Assembly (NCBI RefSeq): GCF_002009175.1
Contig: NZ_CP018047.1
Span: forward strand, 1,178,001-1,242,000
Reading direction: 5' to 3'
Length of the DNA: 64,000 nt
From: Streptomyces niveus
Lineage (GTDB): Bacteria; Actinomycetota; Actinomycetes; Streptomycetales; Streptomycetaceae
Shown here one piece after another: positions 53,274 to 64,000 of the stretch. Numbering within the stretch: the first letter of the stretch is position 1; each line of letters starts with the position of its first letter. A program made the translations under genes and the position numbers. The notes under the pieces are model-generated. The model searched no databases. It had not been told where the DNA came from and saw only the letters and a list, made by a program, of their open reading frames with translations.

Positions 53274-55232
53274 GTGAAAAGCAGCGCAAGAAGGCGGGAT
53301 CGCACGCCGAAGACCTATGCCAGGCTCGAATACCCGCTCGTGCGGGACGAGAAGGGCGGCCCGTTCCGGCGGGCGACCTGGGAAGAGGCACTTGACCGGG
53401 CGGCCGAGGGACTGGGCGCCGCACGTGGCGCGTTCGGCATGTTCTCGTGCGCCCGTGCCACGAACGAGATGAACTACGTCGCGCAGAAGTTCGCGCGAGT
53501 GGTGATGGGCACCAACAACGTCGACTCCTGCAACCGGACCTGCCACGCGCCGAGCGTCGCCGGACTCTCCGCGGCCTTCGGTTCCGGCGGCGGCACCTCC
53601 TCCTACGAGGAGGTCGAGCACACCGATCTGATCGTGATGTGGGGCTCCAACGCCCGCTTCGCGCACCCGATCTTCTTCCAGCACGTCCTGCGCGGCATCA
53701 GGAACGGCGCGCGGATGTACGCCGTCGACCCGCGCCGCACCAGCACGGCCGAATGGGCCGAGAGCTGGATGGGACTCAACGTCGGCACGGACATCCCGCT
53801 GGCCCACGCCGTCGGCCGGGAGATCATCCACGCGGGCCTTCAGAACAAGCAGTTCATCGAGCAGGCGACCACCGGTTTCGAGGAGTACGCGGCCGAGGTC
53901 GAGCCGTGGACCCTCACCGTGGCCGAGAAGGTGACGGGCGTACCCGCCGAGGCGATCCGCGACCTCGCCCACGCCTACGCCCGCGCCGAGCGGGCCCAGT
54001 TGTGCTGGACGCTCGGTATCACCGAGCACCACAACGGCACCGACAACGTCCGCGCGCTGATCAACCTGTCGCTGCTCACCGGGCACGTCGGACGGTACGG
54101 CTCCGGGGTCCAGCCCCTGCGCGGCCAGAACAACGTGCAGGGCGGCGGCGACATGGGGGCCATCCCCAACCGGCTGCCGGGCTTCCAGGACATCCTGGAG
54201 ACGGATGTGCGGCGGAAGTTCGAGACCGCTTGGGACACCGTGATCCAGCCCCACTACGGCCTCAATCTGACCGACATGTTCGAGGCGATGGAGACCGGCG
54301 ACCTCAGGGCGGTCTACTGCATCGGCGAGAACCCGGCGCAGTCCGAGGCCGACAGCGAGCAGGCCGTGACCCGGATGAAGGCGCTCGACTTCCTCGTGGT
54401 GCAGGACATCTTCCTCACAAAAACGGCGGAGTTGGCGGACGTGGTCCTGCCCGCGACCGCGGCCTGGTGCGAGACCGACGGCACCACCACCAACAGCGAG
54501 CGCCGCGTCCAGCGCGTACGCAAGGCGCTCGACCCGCCGGGCGAGGCGCGCGAGGACATCGAGATCATCTGCGAGATCGCGGGCCGGCTCGGACACGACT
54601 GGAAGTTCGCCGACGCGGAGACCGTCTGGAACGAGCTGCGCGCCCTGTCCCCCGACCACTTCGGGATGACGTACGACCGGCTGGCCGAGCACCAGGGCAT
54701 CCAGTGGCCGTGCCCCGACACCGAGCGCATCGAACCCACCTATCTGCACGGCAGGTTGTGGGACGCGGACCCCGCCAAGCGCGGCAGGCTCGCCCCGTTC
54801 GGCATCGTGAAGCACGACCCTCCGGTGGATCTGACGGACGATCAGTACCCGATCAGGCTCACCACCGGACGGCGGCTCGACTCGTACAACACCGGTGTGC
54901 AGAGCGGGAGTTTCGCCTCCCCGCTGCGCCGCGGCGAGTATCTGGAGCTGTGCCCGGAGGACGCGCGGGCGTACGGGGTCGAGGTCGGCGAGGAGGTCCA
55001 GATCTCCTCACGGCGCGGCACGGTGCGGGCACCGGTGTGGATCGACCGCGGGCTCCGTCCCGGACTGGCCTTCATGACCATGCACTTCCCGGACGAGGTG
55101 GACACCAACCAGCTGACGATCGAGGCGAACTGCCCGATCGCCGGCACCGCCGAGTTCAAGGCGTCGGCCATCCGGATCGAGAAGTTGCCCGCCGACGTGA
55201 CAGAGATGTCGGCGACAGAGCTGAGGAGCTGA
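53274..55232 (+). CDS. formate dehydrogenase catalytic subunit, molybdopterin part (C-terminal half of a split alpha subunit)
   Basis: 652 residues from GTG 53274, six bases after GAGGGAG; an ATG five codons earlier overlaps that site. It begins ARLEYPLVRDEKGGPFRRATWEEALDRA, i.e. at the point where a normal FdsA/FdhA has just finished its molybdopterin-proximal [4Fe-4S] domain, which is absent. It contains SCNRTCHAPSVAGL with Cys90 as the Mo ligand (Cys instead of selenocysteine) and the adjacent His91, LRGQNNVQGGGDMGAIPNRLPG (seen as GQNNVQGGGDMG), ENPAQSEAD, and the molydopterin-dinucleotide-binding domain with TTGRRLDSYNTGVQSG. It oxidises formate to CO2 in complex with the products of the next two genes. 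The missing FeS part is encoded 2 kb downstream. Confidence 0.88.
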   Translation: MKSSARRRDRTPKTYARLEYPLVRDEKGGPFRRATWEEALDRAAEGLGAARGAFGMFSCARATNEMNYVAQKFARVVMGTNNVDSCNRTCHAPSVAGLSAAFGSGGGTSSYEEVEHTDLIVMWGSNARFAHPIFFQHVLRGIRNGARMYAVDPRRTSTAEWAESWMGLNVGTDIPLAHAVGREIIHAGLQNKQFIEQATTGFEEYAAEVEPWTLTVAEKVTGVPAEAIRDLAHAYARAERAQLCWTLGITEHHNGTDNVRALINLSLLTGHVGRYGSGVQPLRGQNNVQGGGDMGAIPNRLPGFQDILETDVRRKFETAWDTVIQPHYGLNLTDMFEAMETGDLRAVYCIGENPAQSEADSEQAVTRMKALDFLVVQDIFLTKTAELADVVLPATAAWCETDGTTTNSERRVQRVRKALDPPGEAREDIEIICEIAGRLGHDWKFADAETVWNELRALSPDHFGMTYDRLAEHQGIQWPCPDTERIEPTYLHGRLWDADPAKRGRLAPFGIVKHDPPVDLTDDQYPIRLTTGRRLDSYNTGVQSGSFASPLRRGEYLELCPEDARAYGVEVGEEVQISSRRGTVRAPVWIDRGLRPGLAFMTMHFPDEVDTNQLTIEANCPIAGTAEFKASAIRIEKLPADVTEMSATELRS

Positions 55233-55238
55233 GAATCA

Positions 55239-57298
<2,060 letters not shown>

Positions 57299-57302
<4 letters not shown>

Positions 57303-58159
57303 CCGTTGTTCCTCTTCAACTGCCGCGCCGTCTGCTTGAGTTCACACTCGACGGCGAGCCCACCCGGGTCCCCGAGGGCTCCACGATCCTGGACGCCTGC
57401 CGGGCCGCCGGCAAGGACATCCCGACGCTCTGCGAGGGCGACACGCTCACGCCGAAGAACGCGTGCCGGGTCTGCGTCGTGGAGGTCGAGGGCGCCCGCA
57501 CGCTGGCGCCCGCGTGCTCCCGCCGGGCGGAGGCGGGGATGAAGGTCAGTACGGACTCCGAGCGCGCCCGGACGAGCCGCAAGGTGGTCCTGGAACTGCT
57601 CGCTTCGTCGACCGACCTCTCCACGACACCGCGCGCGGCCGAGTGGATCAAGGAGTACGAGGCCAAGCCCGACCGGTTCGGGCCCGACGCGGCCCGTGTC
57701 AACGAGACGCCGAAGATCGACAACGATCTCTACGTCCGGGACCTCGACAAATGCATCCTCTGCTACAAGTGCGTGGACGCGTGCGGCGACCAGTGGCAGA
57801 ACACCTTCGCCATCTCCGTCGCCGGCCGCGGCTTCGACGCCCGTATCTCCACCGAGCACGCCGTGGCTCTGCCCGAGTCGGCGTGCGTCTACTGCGGCAA
57901 CTGCATCGAGGTCTGTCCGACGGGCGCGCTCAGCTTCAAGTCCGAGTTCGACATGCGCGAGGCGGGCACCTGGGACGAGTCGGCGCAGACGGAGACCACC
58001 ACGATCTGCGCGTACTGCGGCGTCGGCTGCAACCTCACCCTGCACGTGCAGGAGAATGAGATCGTCAAGGTCACCTCACCGCACGACAACCCGGTGACCC
58101 ACGGCAACCTGTGCATCAAGGGCCGCTTCGGCTACCAGCACGCGCAACAGCGCGGGTAA
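57299..58159 (+). CDS. formate dehydrogenase iron-sulfur subunit (N-terminal half of the split alpha subunit)
   Basis: 286 residues from GTG 57299, overlapping the previous stop. Order: plant-type [2Fe-2S] domain (IPTLCEGDTLTPKNACRVCVVEVEG, APACSRRAEAG), a region where NuoG/FdsA would carry the His-Cys3 [4Fe-4S] motif but which has no Cys (VLELLASSTDLSTTPRAAEW), two [4Fe-4S] ferredoxin motifs (CILCYKCVDACGDQW; CVYCGNCIEVCPTGAL), and at the very end the molybdopterin-proximal [4Fe-4S] domain of formate dehydrogenases, CAYCGVGCNL...GNLCIKGRFGYQ. The chain stops just there, where the catalytic subunit encoded upstream begins. With that 652-residue protein it makes up a normal-size alpha subunit (938 residues in all). 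Confidence 0.9.
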
Positions 58160-58224
58160 CAGAGCATCGGGGCCGGCACCGGCAGAGTCCAATCAAGCAT
58201 CGAGCGAGGAAGGGGAGGATCACC

Positions 58225-59064
58225 GTGGGACGCGTCACCGAGCGCCGCCGCACCATCCGCATCAGGGACGGGGCTGTCACCACCCGCCCGGACACCCTGG
58301 TCGCCGAGGAGCCCATGGAGATCCGGCTGAACGGCAAGCCGCTCGCCATCACCATGCGCACCCCGGGCGACGACTTCGCGCTCGCCGCCGGATTCCTGGT
58401 CAGCGAGGGCGTCCTCGGCTCGGCCGACGACGTCCGGTCGATCGTGTACTGCGCGGGAGCGACGGACGACGGCAGAAACACGTACAACGTGGTGGACGTC
58501 CAGCTCGCGCCCGGTGTCCCGGTGCCGGACATCACGCTGGAACGCAACGTCTACACCACGTCCTCGTGCGGCCTGTGCGGCAAGGCCAGCCTCGACGCCG
58601 TACGCACCACGGCGCGCTTCCCGATCGCCGACACTCCCCCGGTCCGCGTCGAACCCGCTCTGCTTTCCGACCTCCCCGACCGGTTGCGGGAGGCACAGCG
58701 GGTCTTCGACCGGACCGGGGGTCTGCACGCGGCGGCCCTGTTCTCCGAGGACGGGGAACTCCTCGACATCCGGGAGGACGTGGGCCGCCACAACGCGGTC
58801 GACAAACTCGTCGGCCGGGCCCTCCAGCAGGGGCTGCTGCCCCTGTCACGGGTGATCCTGCTCGTGTCGGGGCGAGCGTCCTTCGAACTCGCCCAGAAGG
58901 CGGTGATGGCCGGCATTCCGGTCCTGGCGGCGGTCTCCGCACCGTCGTCCCTCGCCGTCGACCTCGCCGCGGAGGCCGGGCTGACCCTGGTCGGCTTCCT
59001 CCGCGGCCCCTCCATGAACGTGTATGCCGGCGACGAGCGCATCGCCCTCCACAGCGAGGTGTGA
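58225..59064 (+). CDS. fdhD: formate dehydrogenase accessory sulfurtransferase FdhD
   Basis: 279 residues from GTG 58225 with GGGGAGG six bases upstream. Conserved FdhD segments: PMEIRLNGKPLAITMRTPGDDFALAAGFLVSEG (in pieces EIRLNG and TPGDDFALAAGFL), the catalytic loop SSCGLCGKAS with the CxxC cysteines, GGLHAAALF, REDVGRHNAVDKLVG and VSGRASFELAQKAVMAGIPVLAAVSAPSSLAV. It transfers sulfur from a cysteine desulfurase to the molybdenum-bisMGD cofactor, needed for formate dehydrogenase activity. It is the last gene of the operon, 65 bases after the FeS subunit gene, and supports the enzyme being a true formate dehydrogenase. Confidence 0.95.
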   Translation: MGRVTERRRTIRIRDGAVTTRPDTLVAEEPMEIRLNGKPLAITMRTPGDDFALAAGFLVSEGVLGSADDVRSIVYCAGATDDGRNTYNVVDVQLAPGVPVPDITLERNVYTTSSCGLCGKASLDAVRTTARFPIADTPPVRVEPALLSDLPDRLREAQRVFDRTGGLHAAALFSEDGELLDIREDVGRHNAVDKLVGRALQQGLLPLSRVILLVSGRASFELAQKAVMAGIPVLAAVSAPSSLAVDLAAEAGLTLVGFLRGPSMNVYAGDERIALHSEV

Positions 59065-59098
59065 CGCGCCGCCGCGGCACGGGATACACGGGACAAGG

Positions 59099-59136
59099 CC
59101 CCGGCCGGCGGGGAGCGCCCCCTGCGCCGGCCGGGG
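59099..59136. terminator. hairpin between convergent fdhD and symporter genes
   Basis: Arms CCCCGGCCGGCG (59099-59110) and CGCCGGCCGGGG (59125-59136), 14-base loop, followed by a C/T-rich run (59137-59154), 35 bases past the fdhD stop. The rest of the 231-bp gap shows nothing definite. Confidence 0.8.
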
Positions 59137-59295
59137 TCCCTCCCCCCCCTTCTTGGTGGGGCTCGGTTCGCCTCCGGGGCGCTTCAAGTCGATGTCGACG
59201 GTCGACCGTGCTCAGCCCCTCGTTCCTCGGGGCCTCTGCGCGCTCTCCCTTTCGACACCGACGCGCCCCTTCGGCTCACTCGCCGGGCCCCGTCG

Positions 59296-60426
59296 TCAGC
59301 CCTGCCCCGCCACCGCCCGGGTGCGTACCGCCGCCGGTTCGTCCAGCGACGGCTCTGGCAGGGGGTCGCGCGAGCGGCGCTTCGCGATCATCGCGCAGAC
59401 CACCAGTTGCAGCATGTGGAACAGCATCAGCGGCAGCACCGCCAGGCTGGCCTGCGCGCCGAACAGCACACTCGCCATCGGCAGCCCCGCCGCCAGACTC
59501 TTCTTCGACCCGGCGAACTGGATCGCCACCCGGTCCGCCCTGTCGAAGCCCAGCCGGCGCGCCCCGTACCAGCTGATCGTCAGCATCGCCGCGAGCAGCA
59601 CCACCTCGACCGCGAACAGCGCGCCGAGCCGCCCCGGGGTCACCTGGTTCCAGACGCCGGCCACCATGCCCTGGCTGAAGGCCGTGTAGACGACCAGCAG
59701 GATCGATCCGCGGTCCACCCGGCCCAGCAGCGTGCGGTGCCGGGTGAGGAATCCACCGACCCAGCGGCGCAGCAACTGCCCCGCCACGAAGGGCAGCAGC
59801 AGCTGCGCGACGATCCGCAGCAGTGAGTCGGCCGAGAACCCGTTGGCGCCGCCGCCGAGCAGCAGGGCGGCGAGCAGCGGTGTGACCACGATGCCCGCGA
59901 TGCTGGAGAAGGAGCCCGCGCAGATCGCCGCGGGCACGTTGCCGCGCGCCATCGAGGTGAAGGCGATGGACGACTGGATCGTCGAGGGCACCAGGCACAG
60001 GAAGAGCAGCCCGCTGTAGAGCTCCGGTGTCAGGGCGAAGGGCACGAGTCCGCGCGCGGCCAGCCCCAGCAGCGGAAACACCAGGAACGTACAGGCCAGG
60101 ACGGTCAGATGGAGCCGCCAGCTCTTGAGGCCGTCCAGCGCCTCACGGGTGGAGAGCCGGGCGCCGTACAGGAAGAAGAGAAGCGCGACCGCGCCGGTCG
60201 TCGCCCCGCCGGCGACGTCCGCCGCGGTGCCGGACGCGGGCAGCAGCGCCGCGAGGGCGACGGTGCCGAGGAGGGCGAGGATGTACGGGTCGATCGGCAG
60301 CCGCGCGAACCGGCGCCAACCCGAACGGGGGGCCGGAGAAGCCGGGGATGCGGCGGCCGGGGGCGCGGAGGCGGCCGGGCGACGGCGGAAGGGGCGCGGA
60401 CGGGGGGACGAGGTGCGGCGGTTCAT
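59296..60426 (-). CDS. bile acid:sodium symporter family protein
   Basis: 376 residues, ATG 60426 with GGAG five bases upstream. A 45-residue basic Pro/Ala-rich head precedes about ten hydrophobic segments. Family features: ALLFFLYGARLSTREALDG, FLCLVPSTIQSSIAFTSMARGNVPAAICAGSFSSI (in parts PSTIQSSIAFTS, the discontinuous helix region), and GFDRADRVAIQFAGSKKSLAAGLPMASVL in parts. This is the SBF-like/YfeH type used for organic anion uptake with Na+, not necessarily bile acids. It is divergent from the LysR gene across 131 bp, so it is the likely target of that regulator. The tail after the last helix is hydrophilic. Confidence 0.87.
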   Translation of the reverse strand: MNRRTSSPRPRPFRRRPAASAPPAAASPASPAPRSGWRRFARLPIDPYILALLGTVALAALLPASGTAADVAGGATTGAVALLFFLYGARLSTREALDGLKSWRLHLTVLACTFLVFPLLGLAARGLVPFALTPELYSGLLFLCLVPSTIQSSIAFTSMARGNVPAAICAGSFSSIAGIVVTPLLAALLLGGGANGFSADSLLRIVAQLLLPFVAGQLLRRWVGGFLTRHRTLLGRVDRGSILLVVYTAFSQGMVAGVWNQVTPGRLGALFAVEVVLLAAMLTISWYGARRLGFDRADRVAIQFAGSKKSLAAGLPMASVLFGAQASLAVLPLMLFHMLQLVVCAMIAKRRSRDPLPEPSLDEPAAVRTRAVAGQG

Positions 60427-60557
60427 GTGCTCCACTGGTTCTTGCTGTGCTCTGGATCTTGTCCGGCTTCCGGGACGGATCGCGCGCTCTCCATCGTCCA
60501 GGGTCCGGGCTTGATCGGGAATCCCGCATACGGCTCTGACTGTCATCACGTTCCGCG

Positions 60558-61490
60558 ATGACGGAAGCTACCCTGGTCCGTATGTACGACCCCGCCCAGC
60601 TCCGCACCTTCCTGGCCGTGGCACAGACCCTGAGCTTCACGCAGGCCGCCCGGCGGCTGGACGTACGGCAGTCGACGGTCAGCCAGCACGTACGGCGGCT
60701 GGAGGCGGCGGCCGGGGACCGGCAGCTCTTCACGCGGGACACGCACAGCGTGGAGCTGACCGAGGACGGCGAGGCCATGCTCGGCTTCGCCCGTACGATC
60801 CTCGCGGCCCACGAGCGGGCGGCGGCGTACTTCTCCGGGACCCGGCTGCGGGGCAGGCTCCGCTTCGGCGCGTCCGAGGACTTCGTCCTGACGCGGCTGC
60901 CCGAGATCCTGGAGTCGTTCCGCACCGACCACCCCGAGGTCGATCTGGAGCTGACCGTCGAACTCTCCGGCACGCTCCACGAGCGGCTGGCGGCCGGCGA
61001 GCTGGATCTGGTGCTGGCCAAGCGCCGGGGCGGCGACACGCACGGCGAGCTGGTGTGGCAGTCCTCCCTGACCTGGATCGGGGCGCCCCGGCTGCGGATC
61101 GACCCCGAGCGTCCGGTGCCGCTGATCCTCTTCCCCGCGCCCGGCATCACGCGCGCCCGCGCGCTGGAGGTGCTGGAGGCGGACGGCCGCGCGTGGCGCA
61201 TCGCCTGTACGAGCGCGAGCCTGAGCGGGCTGATCGCTGCGGCCCGCGCGGGGCTCGGCGTGATGGCCCACACCCGTGGCCTGATCCCGCCGGGCCTGGT
61301 GCCGGTGCCGGCCCGCGCCGCGCTGCCGGAGCTGGGCGATGTGGACTTCGTGCTGCTGCACGGACGGCGGGGCGGGCACGGGCGGCGGGCGGGCGCCCCG
61401 GGCGGGGCCGACCGGAGCCCGGCGGACGCGCTCGCCGCCGCCATCCTGGCGGGCGGCGACCGGCTGCACCGCCCCGCCGGCGCGCGCTGA
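60558..61490 (+). CDS. LysR-family transcriptional regulator
   Basis: 310 residues from ATG 60558; ATG 60582 (MYDPAQLRTFLAVAQ) begins nearer the conserved sequence and neither has a clear ribosome site. N-terminal winged helix-turn-helix LRTFLAVAQTLSFTQAARRLDVRQSTVSQHVRRLE, then a periplasmic-binding-like effector domain (GRLRFGASEDFVLTRLPEILESFRTDHPEVDLEL). The C-terminal 40 residues are Gly/Arg/Ala-rich and probably disordered. It is divergent from the symporter gene, the classical LysR arrangement. The 131-bp gap has a small inverted repeat CGGGAATCCCG (60514-60524) that could be an operator half. Confidence 0.9.
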   Translation: MTEATLVRMYDPAQLRTFLAVAQTLSFTQAARRLDVRQSTVSQHVRRLEAAAGDRQLFTRDTHSVELTEDGEAMLGFARTILAAHERAAAYFSGTRLRGRLRFGASEDFVLTRLPEILESFRTDHPEVDLELTVELSGTLHERLAAGELDLVLAKRRGGDTHGELVWQSSLTWIGAPRLRIDPERPVPLILFPAPGITRARALEVLEADGRAWRIACTSASLSGLIAAARAGLGVMAHTRGLIPPGLVPVPARAALPELGDVDFVLLHGRRGGHGRRAGAPGGADRSPADALAAAILAGGDRLHRPAGAR

Positions 61491-61809
61491 GGCGGGCCGA
61501 GGCGCGCCACTCACGGCTCACCCACCACATCCGCGACCGGCGAGAACCCGCCACCCGAGGCGCTGGTACAGGCCAAGCCCGCCCCGCCTGGCGGGGACCG
61601 TAATCGCGCCGTACAGATTCGGTGGAGATTCCCCCCAAGCGCACTTACTCTACGGTCAGAAGCCCGCCCGGCACCTTTCCCCGGAACCTCTTCCACGCCT
61701 CTGACCTGGTGCGATACGGCAAGACACCACTTCCGTCCGCTCCCTCCCGCCGGACCTCCCCTTGGGGTACCGTCACGGCGCCGTGCGGAGCGCCACAAGG
61801 AGCAGGTCA
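61491..61809. other. 319-bp gap between lysR and acyl-CoA synthetase genes
   Basis: No gene that I can support on either strand. A tight hairpin CCCCGC/GCGGGG (61582-61596) could end the lysR transcript. The stretch 61620-61660 has below-average GC and could hold the promoter of the synthetase gene, but I cannot assign -35 and -10 boxes with confidence. Confidence 0.5.
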
Positions 61810-63633
61810 TTGCGCGAGTTCACTGTCCGACCCATGGCGTCTGCGCCCCATGTGGGCGGGCTGGCGGACGCCGTATTCGATCATGCGCTGGACGATCCCG
61901 ACCGTGTCGCGCTCGGGCGCAAAGGCCCCGACGACATCTGGCGGGACGTGAGTTCGGCCGAGTTCCGCGACGAGGTGCTGGCCCTGGCGAAGGGACTGCT
62001 GGCACACGGCGTCCGGTTCGGTGACCGTGTCGCGATCATGTGCCGCACCCGGTACGAGTGGACGGTCTTCGACTTCGCGCTGTGGTCGGTCGGCGCCCAC
62101 TCCGTGCCGGTCTACCCGACGTCGTCCGCCGAGCAGGTCTTCTGGATGCTGTACGACGCCGAGGTCTCGGCCTGCATGGTCGAGCACGAGGACCACGCGA
62201 TGACCGTCGGCTCGGTGATCGACCGGCTCCCCCGCCTCAAGCGGCTGTGGCAGCTCGACGCGGGCGCGGTCGCCGAGCTGAACGCCGCCGGCGCCGACAT
62301 CGACGACGACGTGGTGCACCGGCACCGCCGCGCGGTGACACCCGACTCGACGGCCACGGTCATCTACACCTCGGGCACCACCGGCCGCCCCAAGGGCTGT
62401 GTGATCACGCACGCGAACTTCATGTTCGAGACGGACACGATGATCGCCCGCTGGGAGCCGGTCTTCCACTCCAAGCGCGGTGACGAGGCGTCGACACTGC
62501 TCTTCCTGCCACTCGCGCACGTCTTCGGCCGCATGGTGGAGATCGCCGCGATCCGGGGCCGGGTCAAGCTCGGCCACCAGCCGGTGATGCGGGCGAATGA
62601 ACTGCTCCCGGATCTGGCCGCGTTCCGGCCGAGCTTCATCCTGGCCGTGCCGTACATCTTCGAGAAGATCTTCCACGCCGCGCGCCGCAAGGCTGAGCGG
62701 GAGGGGAGGACGGGCCCCTTCGACAAGGCCGTGGACGTGGCGGTCAGGCACGCGGAGGCGATGGAGCACAAGGCGTTCGGGATCGGCCCGGGCCCGTCGG
62801 CGGGGCTGCGGATCCAGCACCAGTTCTTCGAGAAGGCCGTGTACTCCAAGGTGCGGGCCGCGATGGGCGGCCGGGTACGGCACGCGATGTCGGGCGGCTC
62901 CGGCATGGACCGGCAGCTCGGTCTGTTCTTCGAGGGCGCCGGCGTCACGGTCTTCGAGGGGTACGGCCTGACGGAGTCCAGCGCGGCGGCCACGGCCAAC
63001 CCGCCGGAGCGCACCCGGTACGGGACGGTCGGCCGGCCCATTCCGGGGACCACCGTGCACATCGCGAAGGACGGGGAGGTGTGGCTGCACGGCCGGCACG
63101 TCTTCGCGGGCTATCTGAACGACCCGAAGGCCACCGACGCCGTACTGCGGGACGGCTGGCTGGCCACGGGCGACCTCGGCGCGCTCGACGAGGACGGCTA
63201 TCTGACCATCACCGGGCGGAAGAAGGAGATCCTGGTGACGTCGGGCGGCAAGAGCGTGTCGCCGGCCGGTCTGGAGGAGCGCGTACGGGCCCATCCGCTG
63301 GTCGCGCAGTGCATCGTGGTCGGCAACGACCGGCCGTACATCGCCGCGCTGGTCACCGTCGACCAGGAGGCGGTGGACCACTGGCTCGCGATGCAGGGCA
63401 AACCGCCACTGCGCCCGGTGGACCTGGTGCGCGACCCGGATCTGGAGCTGGAGGTCCGGCGCGCGGTGGTGGCGGCCAACACGCTGGTGTCGCAGGCCGA
63501 GTCGATCCGTACGTTCCGGATCCTGGCGCATCCCTTCAGCGAGGAGCACGGTCTGCTGACACCGTCGCTGAAGCTGAAGCGCAAGGCGATCGAGACGGCG
63601 TACACGGTCGAGGTGGACGCGCTCTACCGCTGA
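61810..63633 (+). CDS. AMP-dependent long-chain acyl-CoA synthetase
   Basis: 607 residues from TTG 61810, AAGGAG seven bases upstream; the first codons (LREFTVRPMASAPHVGGLAD) match the usual start of actinobacterial FadD15-type enzymes. Adenylation motifs: P-loop VIYTSGTTGRPKGCVITH, FFEGAGVTVFEGYGLTESSA, and the hinge WLATGDLGALDEDGYLTITGRKKEILVTSGGKSVSP, with C-terminal Lys in SLKLKRKAI. It activates fatty acids with ATP and CoA. The length is typical. It is separated from lysR by 319 bp and followed by an aldo/keto reductase gene 83 bases downstream; no pathway link with the oxalate genes is seen. Confidence 0.92.
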   Translation: MREFTVRPMASAPHVGGLADAVFDHALDDPDRVALGRKGPDDIWRDVSSAEFRDEVLALAKGLLAHGVRFGDRVAIMCRTRYEWTVFDFALWSVGAHSVPVYPTSSAEQVFWMLYDAEVSACMVEHEDHAMTVGSVIDRLPRLKRLWQLDAGAVAELNAAGADIDDDVVHRHRRAVTPDSTATVIYTSGTTGRPKGCVITHANFMFETDTMIARWEPVFHSKRGDEASTLLFLPLAHVFGRMVEIAAIRGRVKLGHQPVMRANELLPDLAAFRPSFILAVPYIFEKIFHAARRKAEREGRTGPFDKAVDVAVRHAEAMEHKAFGIGPGPSAGLRIQHQFFEKAVYSKVRAAMGGRVRHAMSGGSGMDRQLGLFFEGAGVTVFEGYGLTESSAAATANPPERTRYGTVGRPIPGTTVHIAKDGEVWLHGRHVFAGYLNDPKATDAVLRDGWLATGDLGALDEDGYLTITGRKKEILVTSGGKSVSPAGLEERVRAHPLVAQCIVVGNDRPYIAALVTVDQEAVDHWLAMQGKPPLRPVDLVRDPDLELEVRRAVVAANTLVSQAESIRTFRILAHPFSEEHGLLTPSLKLKRKAIETAYTVEVDALYR

Positions 63634-63683
63634 CGAGTGGGAATGCGGGAATGCGGGCACGCCCCTGTTCGTTGGGCCCCTGA

Positions 63684-64000
<317 letters not shown>

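Noticed and set aside
61582..61596. Strong terminator after lysR
   Set aside because: The stem is six base pairs with a three-base loop and no T-tract; kept only as a remark in the gap entry.

Overview
This is about 64 kb of very GC-rich DNA with strong third-position GC bias, GTG and TTG starts behind GGAGG-type ribosome sites, many secreted multidomain enzymes, a TTA-containing gene and GC-rich CCGGACGGGCT intergenic repeats. All of this fits a Streptomyces or close relative. I see no transposase, prophage, CRISPR array or plasmid function; it reads as a chromosomal-arm block of accessory metabolism.

Layout. (1) 1-9.5 kb, + strand: end of a peptide-exporter ABC protein, an alditol oxidase, a secreted SGNH esterase with a ricin-type lectin domain, a SNF2 helicase and a secreted GH87-type alpha-1,3-glucanase. 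(2) 9.6-12.4 kb, - strand: a GMC oxidoreductase with a TTA codon, tRNA-Leu(GAG) and an AraC/VOC pair. (3) 12.6-23.6 kb: an aldehyde dehydrogenase and a sucCD pair diverge from an oxalate operon (oxalyl-CoA decarboxylase-type enzyme, formyl-CoA:oxalate CoA-transferase, one-chain ADP-forming CoA ligase, OFA transporter). (4) 23.7-32.6 kb, - strand: a tightly overlapping Ebo-type operon (inositol-phosphate-synthase-like, UbiA/EboC, TIM barrel, EboA, TatD/EboB, EboE, phosphodiesterase/EboF, Tat-exported TIM barrel). (5) 32.7-48.1 kb, - strand: two very large secreted paralogues (sugar dehydrogenase-PKD-CBM6-ThuA-DUF1080), a sugar-acid type isomerase, a Gfo/Idh dehydrogenase, a ribose-type ABC importer and a ROK regulator. 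(6) 48.4-59.1 kb: a GntR/FCD regulator, a KAS III-like enzyme, a second OFA transporter with a 48-residue partner, a PanE-like reductase, and a NAD-dependent formate dehydrogenase operon with fdhD. (7) 59.3-64 kb: bile-acid/Na+ symporter family protein, LysR regulator, long-chain acyl-CoA synthetase and the start of an aldo/keto reductase.

How it fits together. Blocks 3 and 6 look like one oxalate system: import oxalate, charge it by CoA transfer, decarboxylate to formyl-CoA, release formate and oxidise it to CO2 with NADH formation. The PanE-like reductase may divert oxalyl-CoA to glyoxylate. A 12-base word, ACTGTA(G/T)(A/G)C(A/G)AT, occurs in front of the oxc/sucC divergent pair, gntR, the OFA/panE divergent pair and fdh, so the GntR protein is the natural candidate regulator. 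The formate dehydrogenase alpha subunit is split into two polypeptides whose genes flank the diaphorase gene in reversed order. Block 5 looks like a separate regulon for an oxidised (possibly 3-keto) sugar: a conserved 26-base element lies upstream of both giant enzymes and of the ROK gene. In block 4 the UbiA-type protein has about 240 residues of tandem repeats inserted between its two halves.
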